NCBI GenBank assembly: GCA_034620365.1
Contig: JAQGEQ010000204.1
Location: 1-64,000, forward strand
Reading direction: 5' to 3'
Length of the DNA stretch: 64,000 bases
Origin: Pegea sp. RAD2-039
Lineage: Eukaryota > Chordata > Thaliacea > Salpida > Salpidae
The position numbers were made by a program, and so were the translations under genes. Shown piece by piece: positions 1 to 12,414 of this stretch. Below the pieces are notes generated by a model, which saw nothing but the letters and a program-made list of their open reading frames with translations, was not told where the DNA came from and searched no databases. Numbering within the stretch: the stretch's first letter is position 1; each line of letters begins with the position of its first letter.

Positions 1-3000
1 TGATGGATCAGGATTGGCAGATAATCTCTTCTACGGTCAACCAACACCAATGACATGGCCAGGTGCTAACTCACCAGGTGCTTTGGCTGGTAGTGAAGGA
101 GCCGCTGGTGACCAACCACATATTATCTTTGGAGATGCTACTGGAAGTGACAAATCATATCCAGATGGTGTCTTGGCATCAGCTGGTAAACCACATACTG
201 CTGGTGACTTTGATGCTTCATCACCTTATGGTAACTTGATGGATTACGGTCATGGTGACTATGGTAACAAGAATATGGCTCCAGCTTACATTGTTGGCGG
301 TAATGACGCTGCTGGTAAAGGCATTGCTGAAACTGATGGATCAGGATTGGCAGATAATCTCTTCTACGGTCAACCAACACCAATGACATGGCCAGGTGCT
401 AACTCACCAGGTGCTTTGGCTGGTAGTGAAGGAGCCGCTGGTGACCAACCACATATTATCTTTGGAGATGCTACTGAAATGACAAATCATATCCAGATGG
501 TGTCTTGGCATCAGCTGGTAAACCACATATTGCTGGTGACTTTGATTCTTCATCACCTTATGGTAACTTGATGGATTACGGTCATGGTGACTATGGTAAC
601 AAGGATATGGCTCCAGCTTACATTGTTGGCGGTAATGACGCTGCTGGTAAAGGCATTGCTGGAACTGATGGATCAGGATTGGCAGATAATCTCTTCTACG
701 GTCAACCAACACCAATGACATGGCCAGGTGCTAACTCACCAGGTGCTTTGGCTGGTAGTGAAGGAGCCGCTGGTGACCAACCACATATTATCTTTGGAGA
801 TGCTACTGGAAATGACAAATCATATCCAGATGGTGTCTTGGCATCAGTTGGTAAACCACATACTGCTGGTGACTTTGATTCTTCATCACCTTATGGTAAC
901 TTGATGGATTACGGTCATGGTGACTATGGTAACAAGGATATGGCTCCAGCTTACATTGTTGGCGGTAATGACGCTGCTGGTAAAGGCATTGCTGGAACTG
1001 ATGGATCAGGATTGGCAGATAATCTCTTCTACGGTCAACCAACACCAATGACATGGCCAGGTGCTAACTCACCAGGTGCTTTGGCTGGTAGTGAAGGAGC
1101 CGCTGGTGACCAACCACATATTATCTTTGGAGATGCTACTGGAAATGACAAATCATATCCAGATGGTGTCTTGGCATCAGCTGGTAAACCACATACTGCT
1201 GGTGACTTTGATTCCTTCATCAACTTATGGTAACTTGATGGATTACGGTCATGGTGACTATGGTAACAAGGATATGGCTCCAGCTTACATTGTTGGCGGT
1301 AATGACGCTGCTGGTAAAGGCATTGCTAGAACTGATGGATCAGGATTGGCAGATATTCTCTTCTACGGTCAACCAACACCAATGACATGGCCAGGTGCTA
1401 ACTCACCAGGTGCTTTGGCTGGTAGTGAAGGAGCCGCTGGTGACCAACCACATATTATCTTTGGAGATGCTACTGGAAATGACAAATCATATCCAGATGG
1501 TGTCTTGGCATCAGCTGGTAAACCACATACTGCTGGTGACTTTGATTCCTCATCACCTTATGGTAACTTGATGGATTACGGTCATGGTGACTATGGTAAC
1601 AAGGATATGGCTCCAGCTTACATTGTTGGCGGTAATGACGCTGCTGGTAAAGGCATTGCTGGAACTGATGGATCAGGATTGGCAGATAATCTCTTCTACG
1701 GTCAACCAACACCAATGACATGGCCAGGTGCTAACTCACCAGGTGCTTTGGCTGGTAGTGAAGGAGCCGCTGGTGACCAACCACATATTATCTTTGGAGA
1801 TGCTACTGGAAATGACAAATCTTATCCAGATGGTGTCTTGGCATCAGCTGATAAACCACATGCTGCTGGTGACGTTGATGCTTCATCAAAAACTGATCTC
1901 ACTTCGATTAGTTCAAAAATGACTATGGTCTCTGACTCACCAACTTGTATTGATGAATCTGGTTTTATTCGAAGTTTTGGTGAATCTTGGTATAATAATG
2001 GAAGCTCATGCAATATTTGCTCATGTCATCCGTTTAGCGAAATTTTATGTCATGTTAGAACTTGTGAGGAAGTTCCTATTGCTCCTTCTGGTTATAAGGT
2101 TGCTTCTCACCAAGCAGATGATTGTTGTACTTCGTATAGTTTGGTTGCAATTGATTGTGACACTAAATTATGTAGTAGTCCTTCCCAAGCTTGTCATTTT
2201 TATGAAGATCTTTTGGTTGTACCTGTTGATTCTTGTTGCAGTTCATTTGAATGTACTTGTAACCCATCTAAATGTATTCAATTTAAACCACTTGTTTGTG
2301 AGCCTGGATTTAACAATTTTGTTGATCGTAGTGAATGCTGTCCCGTTCCTCGATGTAATCCTATTAGTTTTTCAAGTTCTGAAAATGATTTATGGAATTC
2401 ATTACCATTATTCTCTTCTGTTACTACTTCATCTCTTAGTCCAGTCCCACACTTGATAGATGATAAGTCTGTTTTCAATGATGTTTCAGCTCCAGAAGAT
2501 AGTCCTGTTTTTACTCCTTTGTTAAATGATAAAAAATTGCCGAATAAAGACCAGCTTCCAGTATTATCATCTCTAACATCTAAGATTTCTGAACTACCAA
2601 CCTATGAGTCGTTTGCTTTGAACCGACACCATGATCTTTCTGTTCTTTACCAAGAAGAGTTATTGGATTCAAACCAGCTTTCTTGTAATCACGTCCTTGA
2701 TACTTCTTTGTGTCCAAAGTCTTGCCCTAATAACATGGTCTGCAATGGTAGCTCTTGTATCTATCGAAAAGACTGTCCTTGCTTTAGTAATTCTATTACT
2801 CGAAAAGTAAGTGTTACGAGTTCTTTTGTATAAGTGTCTGTTCAAACAAATCTAAACTATTTTTACAGACTGGCTCTGTCTGGAAAGAAAATAATGGTTG
2901 TGATGAATGCATCTGTATTAGTGGAAAAACTCAATGTGTACCAAAGCCTTGTGATGTCATTACTTGCAAATCAGGACAAAAGCTGGTGAAACAAGATTTC

Positions 3001-6000
3001 AAATGTTGTGCTGAATGTGTAGAAGATACAGATAGCTGCACTGATACGAAAGGAATAATTCACAGTGTAAGATTAAATCATTTCTTAACATTTTAGTTGT
3101 ACTTTTTGATTTGTTTAACATCGACTGCTCGATTACTTTCAGTTGTGGGAAACATGGAGAAATTATAATAATTCTTGCGAAACTTGTACATGTACAACTA
3201 ATGGGGTACTGTGTGTAGAGGATAAATGCGAAGCAATTGTTCCAACCTGTAAGTCCGATGAAATGTTGATAACGAGAAAACACCAATGCTGCAGCTCTTA
3301 TGAATGCAGTAAGTCACATTTACAACCTTGTTTACATGTTAAATTCAGCCTAATTTTTTCCTTAAAATATTTTTTACATTCTTTAGATTAAGTAACTATA
3401 CCAGTTTATCTATAACAGTAGAATTCAGTCTCGAAGGTAGTTTAACTTTTATTTACAAAAATGGATTTCAAGAGTTGATTGGGTTTCACACTTAAATCCC
3501 GAGTTACAGCCTATTATTGCTTAGAATATTAAGCTTAAAAAACGCTCTGCGATTGTCTAGTGTTTACCAGGTCTTATGGCTATTGTTGCAACGATTTTGA
3601 CTCAGACTTAAACGTAGAGTAAAAGATCAACACCAGTAAAGTTCCTTTTCACTCCTAGTAATAAATAGCTTAGAGTTAGAATAATACTTTATTGTGTTTA
3701 ACACTTTAATAAACTATTGATCTATCTTAATTGTAGAATGTGACACAACCTTATGTGAAAGTTCTATACCTGTTTGTGAGGACTATCATATAGCTGTAAT
3801 CACAAATCCAGGTGATTGCTGTCCTCAGTATGAATGTGGTAAGTAATTTACTTCATTCTTCTACAATGCTTTATTTAGTCAGAGAAATTAAATCTAAATA
3901 ACAATAAGTTTAAACATACGAAATAGTTTAATTATTTTAATATCATAAATAAACAATTTTACATTTTTGTCAGTTTGTCGATCGGATCAATGTCCTGCTA
4001 CACCAACATGTTCTTTCAACGAACGTAAGGAAAGAGTAAACTCTGAATCTGCTTGCTGTGGACTGTATGCTTGCAAACGTGAGTCTACTACGATTATCAT
4101 TTTTAGGTTTAAAGCTATTTTAGAAGCTTTTTTTTCAAATCAATCTATCTTATCTTCCTAAAATTCATATAATATTACAAATTTGAAGTTTTGTTAAATT
4201 GTATTAAAGTAAATTGAGACCTAAAAGAAAAGTTTAAAAATGTCAAATTGAATATTAAAGCAATTGGATGCACTGATGAACACGGATTATTCCATGAGCT
4301 TGAAACAACTTGGCAGATGACAAATGATTCATGTCAACAATGTTCCTGTTTGGCCGACCAAACAATCATGTGCAAGTCACGTGGCTGTCCAGTAATTAAT
4401 AAACCAACTTGTAGCGATGGAATCGAGCCAAGCATCATTTATGACGTTGATGGTTGTTGCCCAAGTTACATTTGTAACTGTGAGTAATTTTTTCTAACCC
4501 ATTGATCGTAAAAACTCATATCTGTTTAAGGTTGAAAAAACAAAAAAAATTCGATACTATACTTGTATGAAATTTCGTTTAAATTAAAATTGATGAGAAA
4601 TTAAATTTTCTATTTAAAATTGTTAGTTATTTGTCGAGGATATGCCGGAAGCAGTCGAGTTCGAACTTTCGATGGTGAAAGTTTCGCTCGTTATTGCCCA
4701 TGCTCTCATGTACTTGTCAAAGATACTTTTGGACTCAACTTTGAAGTGACTGTTGAGAAGCAAGGTTGTCAAGGAGGATTCTGTACTAATGCTCTTAGCT
4801 TTACTGACAAGTTCACGAAACAAACAGCAAAGATTTACAAGGATCACAATGTAAGATATAATTAGACAAAAAAGTTCAACAAAATAAATTTGTACAAGTA
4901 TTTGTTTGATTTTTCTCATTTATATATAATAAATTTACTTCCTAAAAATAAACAAATGTTATTTGAATTGTAGATTGATTCGGTAGGAGGTTCAGCATTT
5001 GACATTGTACAAAATGGTCATATCGTTACCTTATCTCAAAAAAGCACAAATGTAAAAATGGTGTTTGATCGTCTTCAAGATAGCTGGTCAATTGAGGTAC
5101 CAGCTGCATTTGCTGGTAAAACTGAAGGATTGTGTGGTATGGCTGATGGTGATTCAAGTAACGATTTCTGGATTGCTGGCTATCCATCTGAGATTGAGAG
5201 CTTCCTAGAATATTGGTTGGTTGATCCAAGTTGTAAAAATGCTGTAGCAACTGCAAGTACACAATCACAACAACAGCTGTGCAAGTCCTTATTTGAAAAG
5301 AGCGCTTTCGTCGAGATGTCACAAGTATTGGATGCTTCAGATTACATTGCCGATTGTGCCAGTTACGACATACCAGATGGAGATTATATCAGTTCTGATT
5401 GGGCTGGATGCTCTGTGTTTGCTGCATTTGCTGAAGCAGCTTCACGTGCTGGTAAATGTGTAGAATGGAGAAGTGACAACTTCTGTGCCTATCAAGGCTG
5501 TTCAATAATTGGAGCTACTTATAAGGCTTGTGCATCAAATGTTCCAAAGACTTGTGAAAATTTCAAAGCCTATTACGCTTTGAATAAAGAACATAATAAA
5601 GAAGGATGTGTTTGTCCTGATGAAAAGGTAATAAATTATATAAAAGTCTAAAAAAAGTTAACCAGTAAAATAAATCAAATATCTACTTTTTCTTCAGGTC
5701 TTATTAAATGGAAGTTGTGTAGCTACAACACAATGTCCTGTGTGTGTCGATGAATCTGGTCAAGGACGATTTAGTGGAGAAAGATGGCAATATGCAAGAG
5801 ACGTTTGTACAATTTCATCATGTTTACCAGATGGCACTATCACTCAATCACAAGTTACTTGTACATCTTCACCATCTTGTAGCGATACAGAAGTATGTTA
5901 TGATTTCATTGACAAAACAAGTCGATTTCAGACAAAGAAATATCATAATCTTCACTTCGTAGACGCTAGCTGTGATGAATGATGATCAGTCATGCTGTCC

Positions 6001-8170
6001 AACATATATTTGTCTACCTGATAATCACGAAACAACTTGTACTGAAATAAACTGTCCAGTTGTACAAAAACCACAATGTGCAGTAGGAGAAAAATGGGTC
6101 GTTGGTCGATCAGGTCCACTTGGATGTTGCTTAACGTACACTTGTGAGTGCGCAGCTGAATCGTGTCCATTATATCCAGTTCCAGTAAGTTTTGAGTCAA
6201 AAAGAAAACTTTGTTAGAAGCAAGTTGGATTTGATCTTCTTTATCTTTTTCAGATTTGTGAAGACGGTGAAGTTTTGGATGTTGCCAATACAAATAGCTG
6301 TTGTCCAACTGCTACATGTATCTGTAAACATGAAACCTGTCCAATTGTCCCACAATGCACTGAAACCGGCCACTCTCTTCAAATTGTCACTGAAGGAAGA
6401 TGTTGCAGTACATACGAATGTGTGTGTGATAGATCTACATGTCCAAACAACGTCCCACCAAGTTGTCCAGGAGGAGCTGTTGCTAGAGTTGTTGATGCTA
6501 GTTCATGCTGTCCAAAATACGAATGTATTTGTGACGATTCAAGATGTCCACCAAGTAGAAATGATGTATGTTCATTTGGATATAAGCGAGTATCAGTCAG
6601 TAAATCGGATGATTGCTGTGAATTCTTTGAATGCCAGTGTGATGTCACTAAATGTCCACCAATTGAAAGTCCATTATGTCCAGCTAAGCCAGGATACAAG
6701 TGAGTTTACTTGTTGAGATTTTTTAATTCTTAAAATCAAAATGTTATGATTTCGTAAAATAAAAATCTAATTTATAACCTGCTTCCAGACTTATTGAAAC
6801 GGGAAAAACAAAACAAGAATCTGGTTTATCGGAGTGTTGCCCTATAGAACATGAAACAATTTGTATTTGTGATGTTAACTTGTGTTCAAAAGATTCAATT
6901 ACATGTAAACCATGGGAACGTAAATATCAAACAAACGTTGGTGATTGTTGTCCAGAATATTCTTGTGAATGTGACCACTGTGAGTAAAGAAAACAATTAA
7001 TTTTATCTAAAAACAAAAAGATTTGACTCATTTTTTTGTAATTTATTTTTAATTGATCCAATCGTTTCAGCAACTTGTGACCAAGGAGAAGTTTCATGTC
7101 CAGAAAGATATCATTTAGTTGACGAAGAAACAAACCCATGTTGTAATACTCGTGTTTGTGTATGTGATGCTTGTATCGATCCTCAACCTTGCATGGAAGG
7201 ATGGACTGAAGTAGATAATGGAGTTGATGATTGCGGTTGCAGCTTACGCCAATGTAAGCCACCAAACAAATGTATTGTTGAGGGAGTTGAACATCATCCA
7301 GGTACTTGCTGCAAAAATATTTAATTTTATCTTAACTAAAACCACACTAAATGACAACTAGATTCAACCTGGATGGAAGATATTTGCACAGAATGCACTT
7401 GTGTATCAAAGAGTGATGAGTTCTCAACTATCTGTACTCCAATCAAATGTGGATCTTGTAGTGCCGGATACACTTATGTACCAGTTGCAGGTCAATGCTG
7501 CGGTGATTGTGTACCAACTGTCTGTCACTATGAAGGAAAGCAGTATGCTCCAGGCCAAACATGGGTTTCACCAGGTTAGTTGACACAACAATATCTTACA
7601 AACATTCGTTAGAAAAAAGAAATTAATAACTGTAAATATTCTTATTAGATAACCACTGTACATCTTGTGAATGTATGATTGATCCAATCAACAATGAGGT
7701 TTATAGTCAATGTAATGCTCCAAGTTGTCCACCTACTGATGATAACTGTTCACCTGAAGATATTATTACAACTGCAGATGGATGTTGTACTTACTGTGCT
7801 CCAAGTAAGATATCCCTATCAGATCATAAAATGTTTGGTTTAAATAATCGAAAACTTCTTCAATTTTGCAGAAATATCAGCTCAACAATGTAGACCTATC
7901 GTTGACTTTATTGGAGTGTTTGAAGTTGATCAGTGTAAATCACAAGAAATTGTGAACGTCACTATGTGTGAAGGACAGTGTACAAGCGCTTCTGTGTTCT
8001 CAGTTGAAAGTGGTAACTTTGTGAAGCAATGTTCTTGCTGCAGTGCTACAGAAACTGAAGAAAAGACTATTAGTCTTACCTGTCCTGATGGATCAACTGT
8101 ACCTTACTCATACAAAATTGCCACAAAGTGCTCTTGTGGAGCTACAACATGTGGCTCAGCAAAGCCTTAG
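1..8170 (+). CDS. Mucin/VWF-like secreted glycoprotein (tandem repeats, VWC, VWD-C8-TIL, CTCK), 5' partial
   Basis: This is the 3' part of a large secreted, cysteine-rich gel-forming protein; the start lies left of the window. Inferred exons, all GT-AG with consistent phase: 1-2806, 2869-3066, 3143-3308, 3737-3838, 3974-4078, 4261-4479, 4627-4850, 4974-5627, 5698-5892, 5963-6184, 6254-6699, 6789-6979, 7071-7301, 7362-7574, 7649-7804, 7872-8170. The order is: 111-residue tandem repeats, several VWC-like cysteine modules with CC...C endings, VWD (GLCG motif), C8, TIL, more VWC modules, then a C-terminal cystine knot. This matches the D4-C-CK half of VWF, gel-forming mucins and hemocytin-like proteins. 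Such proteins multimerise by disulfides through VWD and CTCK domains in mucus or matrix. The 70-bp intron at 5893-5962 is needed to bypass an in-frame stop at 5980. Two single-base frame changes occur in the repeats (see findings). Assignment to the mucin/VWF superfamily is firm; the ortholog is unknown. Confidence 0.88.
11..1890 (+). repeat. Coding tandem repeat, 333-bp unit, about 5.6 copies in window
   Basis: The landmark GGATTGGCAGATA recurs at 11, 344, 676, 1009, 1343 and 1676, giving spacings of 333, 332, 333, 334 and 333 bp. Copies differ at only a few bases. The unit encodes 111 residues rich in Gly, Ala, Asp, Ser and Pro, with words such as FYGQPTPMTWPGANSPG and MDYGHGDYGNKDMAPAY. 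It has no cysteine and is not the Ser/Thr-rich type of a classical mucin PTS domain. The array runs off the left edge, so the true copy number is larger. The last copy breaks up near 1888, where the VWC-rich part begins. The repeats lie in one uninterrupted exon, and their near identity suggests recent amplification or gene conversion. I do not recognise the repeat. Confidence 0.95.
4627..5892 (+). other. VWD-C8-TIL module of the mucin-like protein
   Basis: Exons 4627-4850 and 4974-5627 encode a VWD domain. It starts with RTFDGESFARYCPCSHVL, a variant of the usual TFDG...Y.F...C.Y.L opening, and ends with a GLCG motif near 5132 followed by acidic residues. C8-type cysteines follow (C..LF...F..C, then ...AGKCVEWRSDNFC). 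The TIL part spans the next intron and ends with the CVCP and C-V-T-QC pattern typical of D assemblies. In VWF and mucins this module mediates multimer assembly and calcium-dependent folding in the secretory pathway. No protease or catalytic function is expected. Confidence 0.88.
7872..8170 (+). other. C-terminal cystine-knot (CTCK) domain and stop codon
   Basis: The last exon encodes C-R-P, then spaced cysteines, the C-E-G-Q-C motif, a double cysteine (CSCC) and a final CSCG...C, then stops with TAG at 8168-8170. This cysteine order is that of the CTCK domain ending VWF, mucins and related proteins, where it dimerises subunits through disulfides in the endoplasmic reticulum. Its position right before the stop matches the family architecture. 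Confidence 0.85.
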
Positions 8171-11100
8171 GTGCAACAATTGCTAATTTATTTCTGGCAT
8201 ACGGACAAAGGAAATGGAACACAACTTGGATAAACATTAATTATAGATTCAAAAGAATGTATTAAGGATCAAAAAGATATTAACTAAAATAACTGTCACA
8301 ATTTTCTTTGAACTTTTTTCTTAGTATTTGACACCTATACATTCTATTTAACTATGTTTAATTGTTTGGTAAATTACTTTTATTTTCTAGTTATGACAAA
8401 ATATTTTCAACTTCTTCTTAATCTTTTTTTGCTTAAAACTATCATTAGTTTCCACTTTATCTGAAATTTTACTCTTCGAAATAATGAATGAGAAATTTCA
8501 ATGTTAAAGAGTTCAAAAAGTTTGATGATTATTTTGTGAAAATCTTGTGCTTGCAACTCTTCATCTTCCAACAACTACATTTTAGCAGATTATGCAAATT
8601 TCAGGGGATTTCATTTATCTCTAGGTGTAGAATTGTTGACATATCTTTTTCTTTAAACTTTCTTCTGATTTTGTATACTGTGATTTTTGCTATATAAGGG
8701 GAAATATTTCATCAACCACTTTCATACAATTCGTTGCTCTATCGCAGATTGAATTTCAAAATCAATTTTTGTTTCCAGCATTTGCTTCTTACTTTTATCT
8801 ATACTTCTTCGATTATATTTTTGTCAAAATAAAGTATCAAAAAACTCATGTCTTGTAAAAATTTTTAGAAAAAAGAAGATCAAATTTTTCTTGAATAAGT
8901 TGAAGTATTTCTAGTGATTTAGCAGAAAGAGAACTTAATGAAATGTTTCTATTTATCTTACTTTTAAGAAGTTTTATACATACAAAAATTGAACAATATA
9001 AAAAAGCTGAAATCAGTCAAACAATTTTATTCAACAAGTAGTAACTGAAATCAAAATTTTATTTCTCATAATTAAATAATACATTCATAATATCTAACAA
9101 AGATTTGACAATATTTAACATTTATTCATTAAACTAAGGTAACTTTTTTCAATTATATGTAAAGAGAAATTATTATAAACTAATCTTTTATATCATAAAA
9201 TTTTTTAGAGATAATGAAAAACATCATCATTCAACAAACAATAGATTTCAGATTATTTTTAATTTTAACTTGAATGTTTGAAAGTACTTATACAATTAAA
9301 ATTAAATGTAAAAACTAAAACTTTTCCTGGGAAGAAATGTTTAAACATTTTTCATATAAGTTTCATAATGATAAGTAATCTAATAATGATTAATAGGAGC
9401 CTGCTTCGCCCGATGCAAGATGTGCTTAGAGTACATCAAAACCACATAAGACCGATTCGTTGGGATCTGTTCGTCATCCATTCGACGAACGTAACCGAGT
9501 TAGCAAAGCCTTTACTTGCTTAGCATGCTGGAGAATCTAATGATTGCTTGAGGTGTTAGTGATTTGGCATTAAATGATGATTTAAATGAGATTATTAAGT
9601 ATCGAAAAGTGACAACCTTTTTCTTTACAAAACTGAACTTTTATTAAATTATAAAAACTAATGGTCAATAAGCTGTTAGACATTGTCGTAATACAGTACA
9701 GTATAACAATAACATCTTAAAATAAAAATTGAAGGATTTTTTAAATTTAGATAAAAACTTTCATCTAAATTTCAAAAACCTGAAGCTTTAAGATAAAAAT
9801 TTCGTCAAAAAGTTCAAAGTTACTCAACGAATCTTAACGTGTTTTGATGTTTATGTAACTTAAGCTTTTATTGATAGCTACAAGCAAAACCAGCTGTTAT
9901 TGCAAGTTTTAATGCGTGTTCAGATTATTTAAAAGAATGCTTCTTTGTTACATTAAATTTTGTTTTAATAAGCTCGATAAATACTCTTTATTTATGATCA
10001 TTAAACATTAATCATTAAAAAATTTTCTAGAAGATATGTAGCTACAGAGATTTACTTTATTATATAAAATATTCATTTCCTTTTTTTCTTTTATGTCTGG
10101 CCCCATTTATCTTTATAATTAGTTTTTAAGATATTCTGCTGAACTCAAAACAACTAAATGGAGTTGAAAATCTTGGTAAGACCTCTTTGAAAAACTTCTT
10201 GGTAATCATTCAAAATGCTTAGTGATATTTGATATCTTATTTTTGATGATCTAATAAAAGAAGTGTTTTTATTGAATTATTTAAATGTGACCACCAATCA
10301 TTTTATTGATAAGTCGTTTGTTACAGTTTTTGTCTTTTTCCATTTATAAACCATCTGGTTTTCAATACTCTACTTACAATCATCACATGATTTTACTCCA
10401 AAATGAACGACCTCCTAAGATATAAACTGTCTTCACTTCAATTCAAATCTGGAATAGTTTAGCGGTTACCTGGCGACTTGAAAGTTTTTAATTATTTTTT
10501 ACCTATTAATTTTTAATTATTAGTTTTATTATTATTGGTAGCTTGTTGGGTTGTAACTTCAGATCGCTTTGAAGCTTAATTCATTATCATAGATTTATAG
10601 GGCCCAACAATAGCAACTAGAGATGCATGAGGGAGTTAGTCTAAATGTAGATAAACAAAATTAGAATTGCCAAATATCTTTACTACTTATTCACTATTAA
10701 ATTTGAAGATAAAAGAATTATTTTTACTTTTTTATTCATTAATGTTGATTGATGAAAGTTTAAAATATTTTTACAAAATAATGATAGGAAATAGATTTAT
10801 ACTGAGCTGACTTTTCTAATTGAACTGAGTGTTTGAGTTAGTTTGGCCCTGCCTGACAAGTGAGTTTTTGATGAACACAGATTACAAGTCATATACTCGT
10901 GTTGAATTCAAATTAAAAATTAGTTTAACTTGAAAGCTCACATCAAATAAAAGAAAAAAAATAAAAGTTAAATAAAAGACTAGCTTCTTAAAGAATTTGA
11001 CCCAAAGATTCATTAGTTGTATTGTATTAGTAGTTATAATACTAATCTTACTGGTCAGAAAAGATTTACAAAACAAAAAAGTATTTTATAACAAACCTTA

Positions 11101-12414
11101 AAACTTTGTAATGTTTGAGTACAAAACCATAAGTTGAAGCAAATTAGCTTGTACATGGTTTTAATGCCGACCCTTGTGGTTTCTGTAAACAAATTTAATG
11201 GCATAAAATTATAGAGGCTTTAAAAATGTTTTACTTAGTTAGATCAAGCAAAAGTATCTACATTAATTAATATTCTGAACATAGAAAACGTTGCTTTGCT
11301 GTAAAAAGAAGGATGATGATTTTAATATTTTTCAAATTTACAGTTCTCTGTTTAAAGATCTTCTTATAACTTATTAAAGGTTTAAAAAAGTGATCTGTAC
11401 AACAACAAAAGTAACTAATAATTTTGTATACATTTTTTATAGACTTTAATAACTTTTCAAAATTAAAAAAGTTGATGCTGATGTTTCAACGTTTCCTAGG
11501 TTATTGCTGGTTGAATGGAATGAAAGCTACTAATATTTCAAATGATAGAAAATCTTTCAGTTTGATTTATTTTGAACTTATCTGAATAGATCATTTGTAA
11601 ATCAAATATATTTATAGAACCTGTTACAAAATTTATTTAATTTTATCTTAATCTTGTGCGTTTATTTAAGCAATACTAACTACGAAATTGGCCTGACTGG
11701 TATTTCCGTAAATAAAAATTTAAACTAGTTTATACCAACACTAAGTGCAACACCTTGAAGTCAAAGCTTCAAAAATTGTTGGTTTGTTTTGCAAAGCTAT
11801 TATTTGTATGATACAAAATTTGGCTTTTGATTATATAAGTTTTATGACTGATGATAGTAAACAGAATACAACTTTTGTTTTAACTACCACACTGTTTACA
11901 GATTTTTTGTGTGACATATAAAAGGTTTACAACATTATTAAGAAAACTACAAAAGTTACATTTAGCGTTTGCATCAACTTTTTTAAGACAATTAAATTAG
12001 CAAACTTCTCCGTCGTAATGCTATAAACCTTTGATTATATAAAATATTTTTCTGATGAGAAATAGCGTGTCTTAGTAATTGTATGATAAAAATGGATTTT
12101 GAGTTTATTGAAACTTAGTTAGATTCTAATTATAAATTTCAAAATATTTTTTTTCTTAAGCAACAAACTATATTTTAAATCTTATGTTACTTAATTCAAA
12201 AACTTTAGCAAAAACTACATTAAAATATAATTTAAAAATTTAAATAATTTCATTTTAAGTCAACTACAAGAAAATATTGCACAATTTTTGTTATATATAC
12301 TTTAGGTTAAGAACTTTTTTAAACTGTTTACAATTTTTTAAAAACCGTCAGTATATTTGTTGTTTAGAAATTTTATTTTGACAAACAGAATAAACTAGTA
12401 AAATATCTAGCTAA
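8171..12414. other. AT-rich intergenic region
   Basis: About 4.2 kb without a supportable gene. The 5' part should hold the 3' UTR of the mucin-like gene; an AATAAA hexamer at 8828-8833 is a possible but unproven poly(A) signal. Around 9395-9540 base composition is clearly richer in CG than its surroundings and contains the hairpin listed separately. The remainder is poly-A/T-rich sequence with no open reading frame resembling a protein family. Promoter elements for the connexin gene must lie at the right end, but I cannot point to one. Confidence 0.6.
9469..9490. other. Perfect hairpin in a CG-rich island
   Basis: GTTCGTC at 9469-9475 is followed by an 8-base loop and its exact complement GACGAAC at 9484-9490. 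It lies in a roughly 150-bp CG-richer island (about 9395-9540) inside very AT-rich intergenic DNA. It could be part of a small RNA gene, a remnant of a mobile element or a binding site. I recognise no RNA family in it. Confidence 0.4.

Noticed and set aside
138-1721. Repeated antisense reading frames of 83-105 codons opposite the 333-bp repeats
   Set aside because: They recur only because the coding repeat recurs, show no domain, and the plus strand carries the VWC/VWD/CTCK gene in a continuous exon chain.
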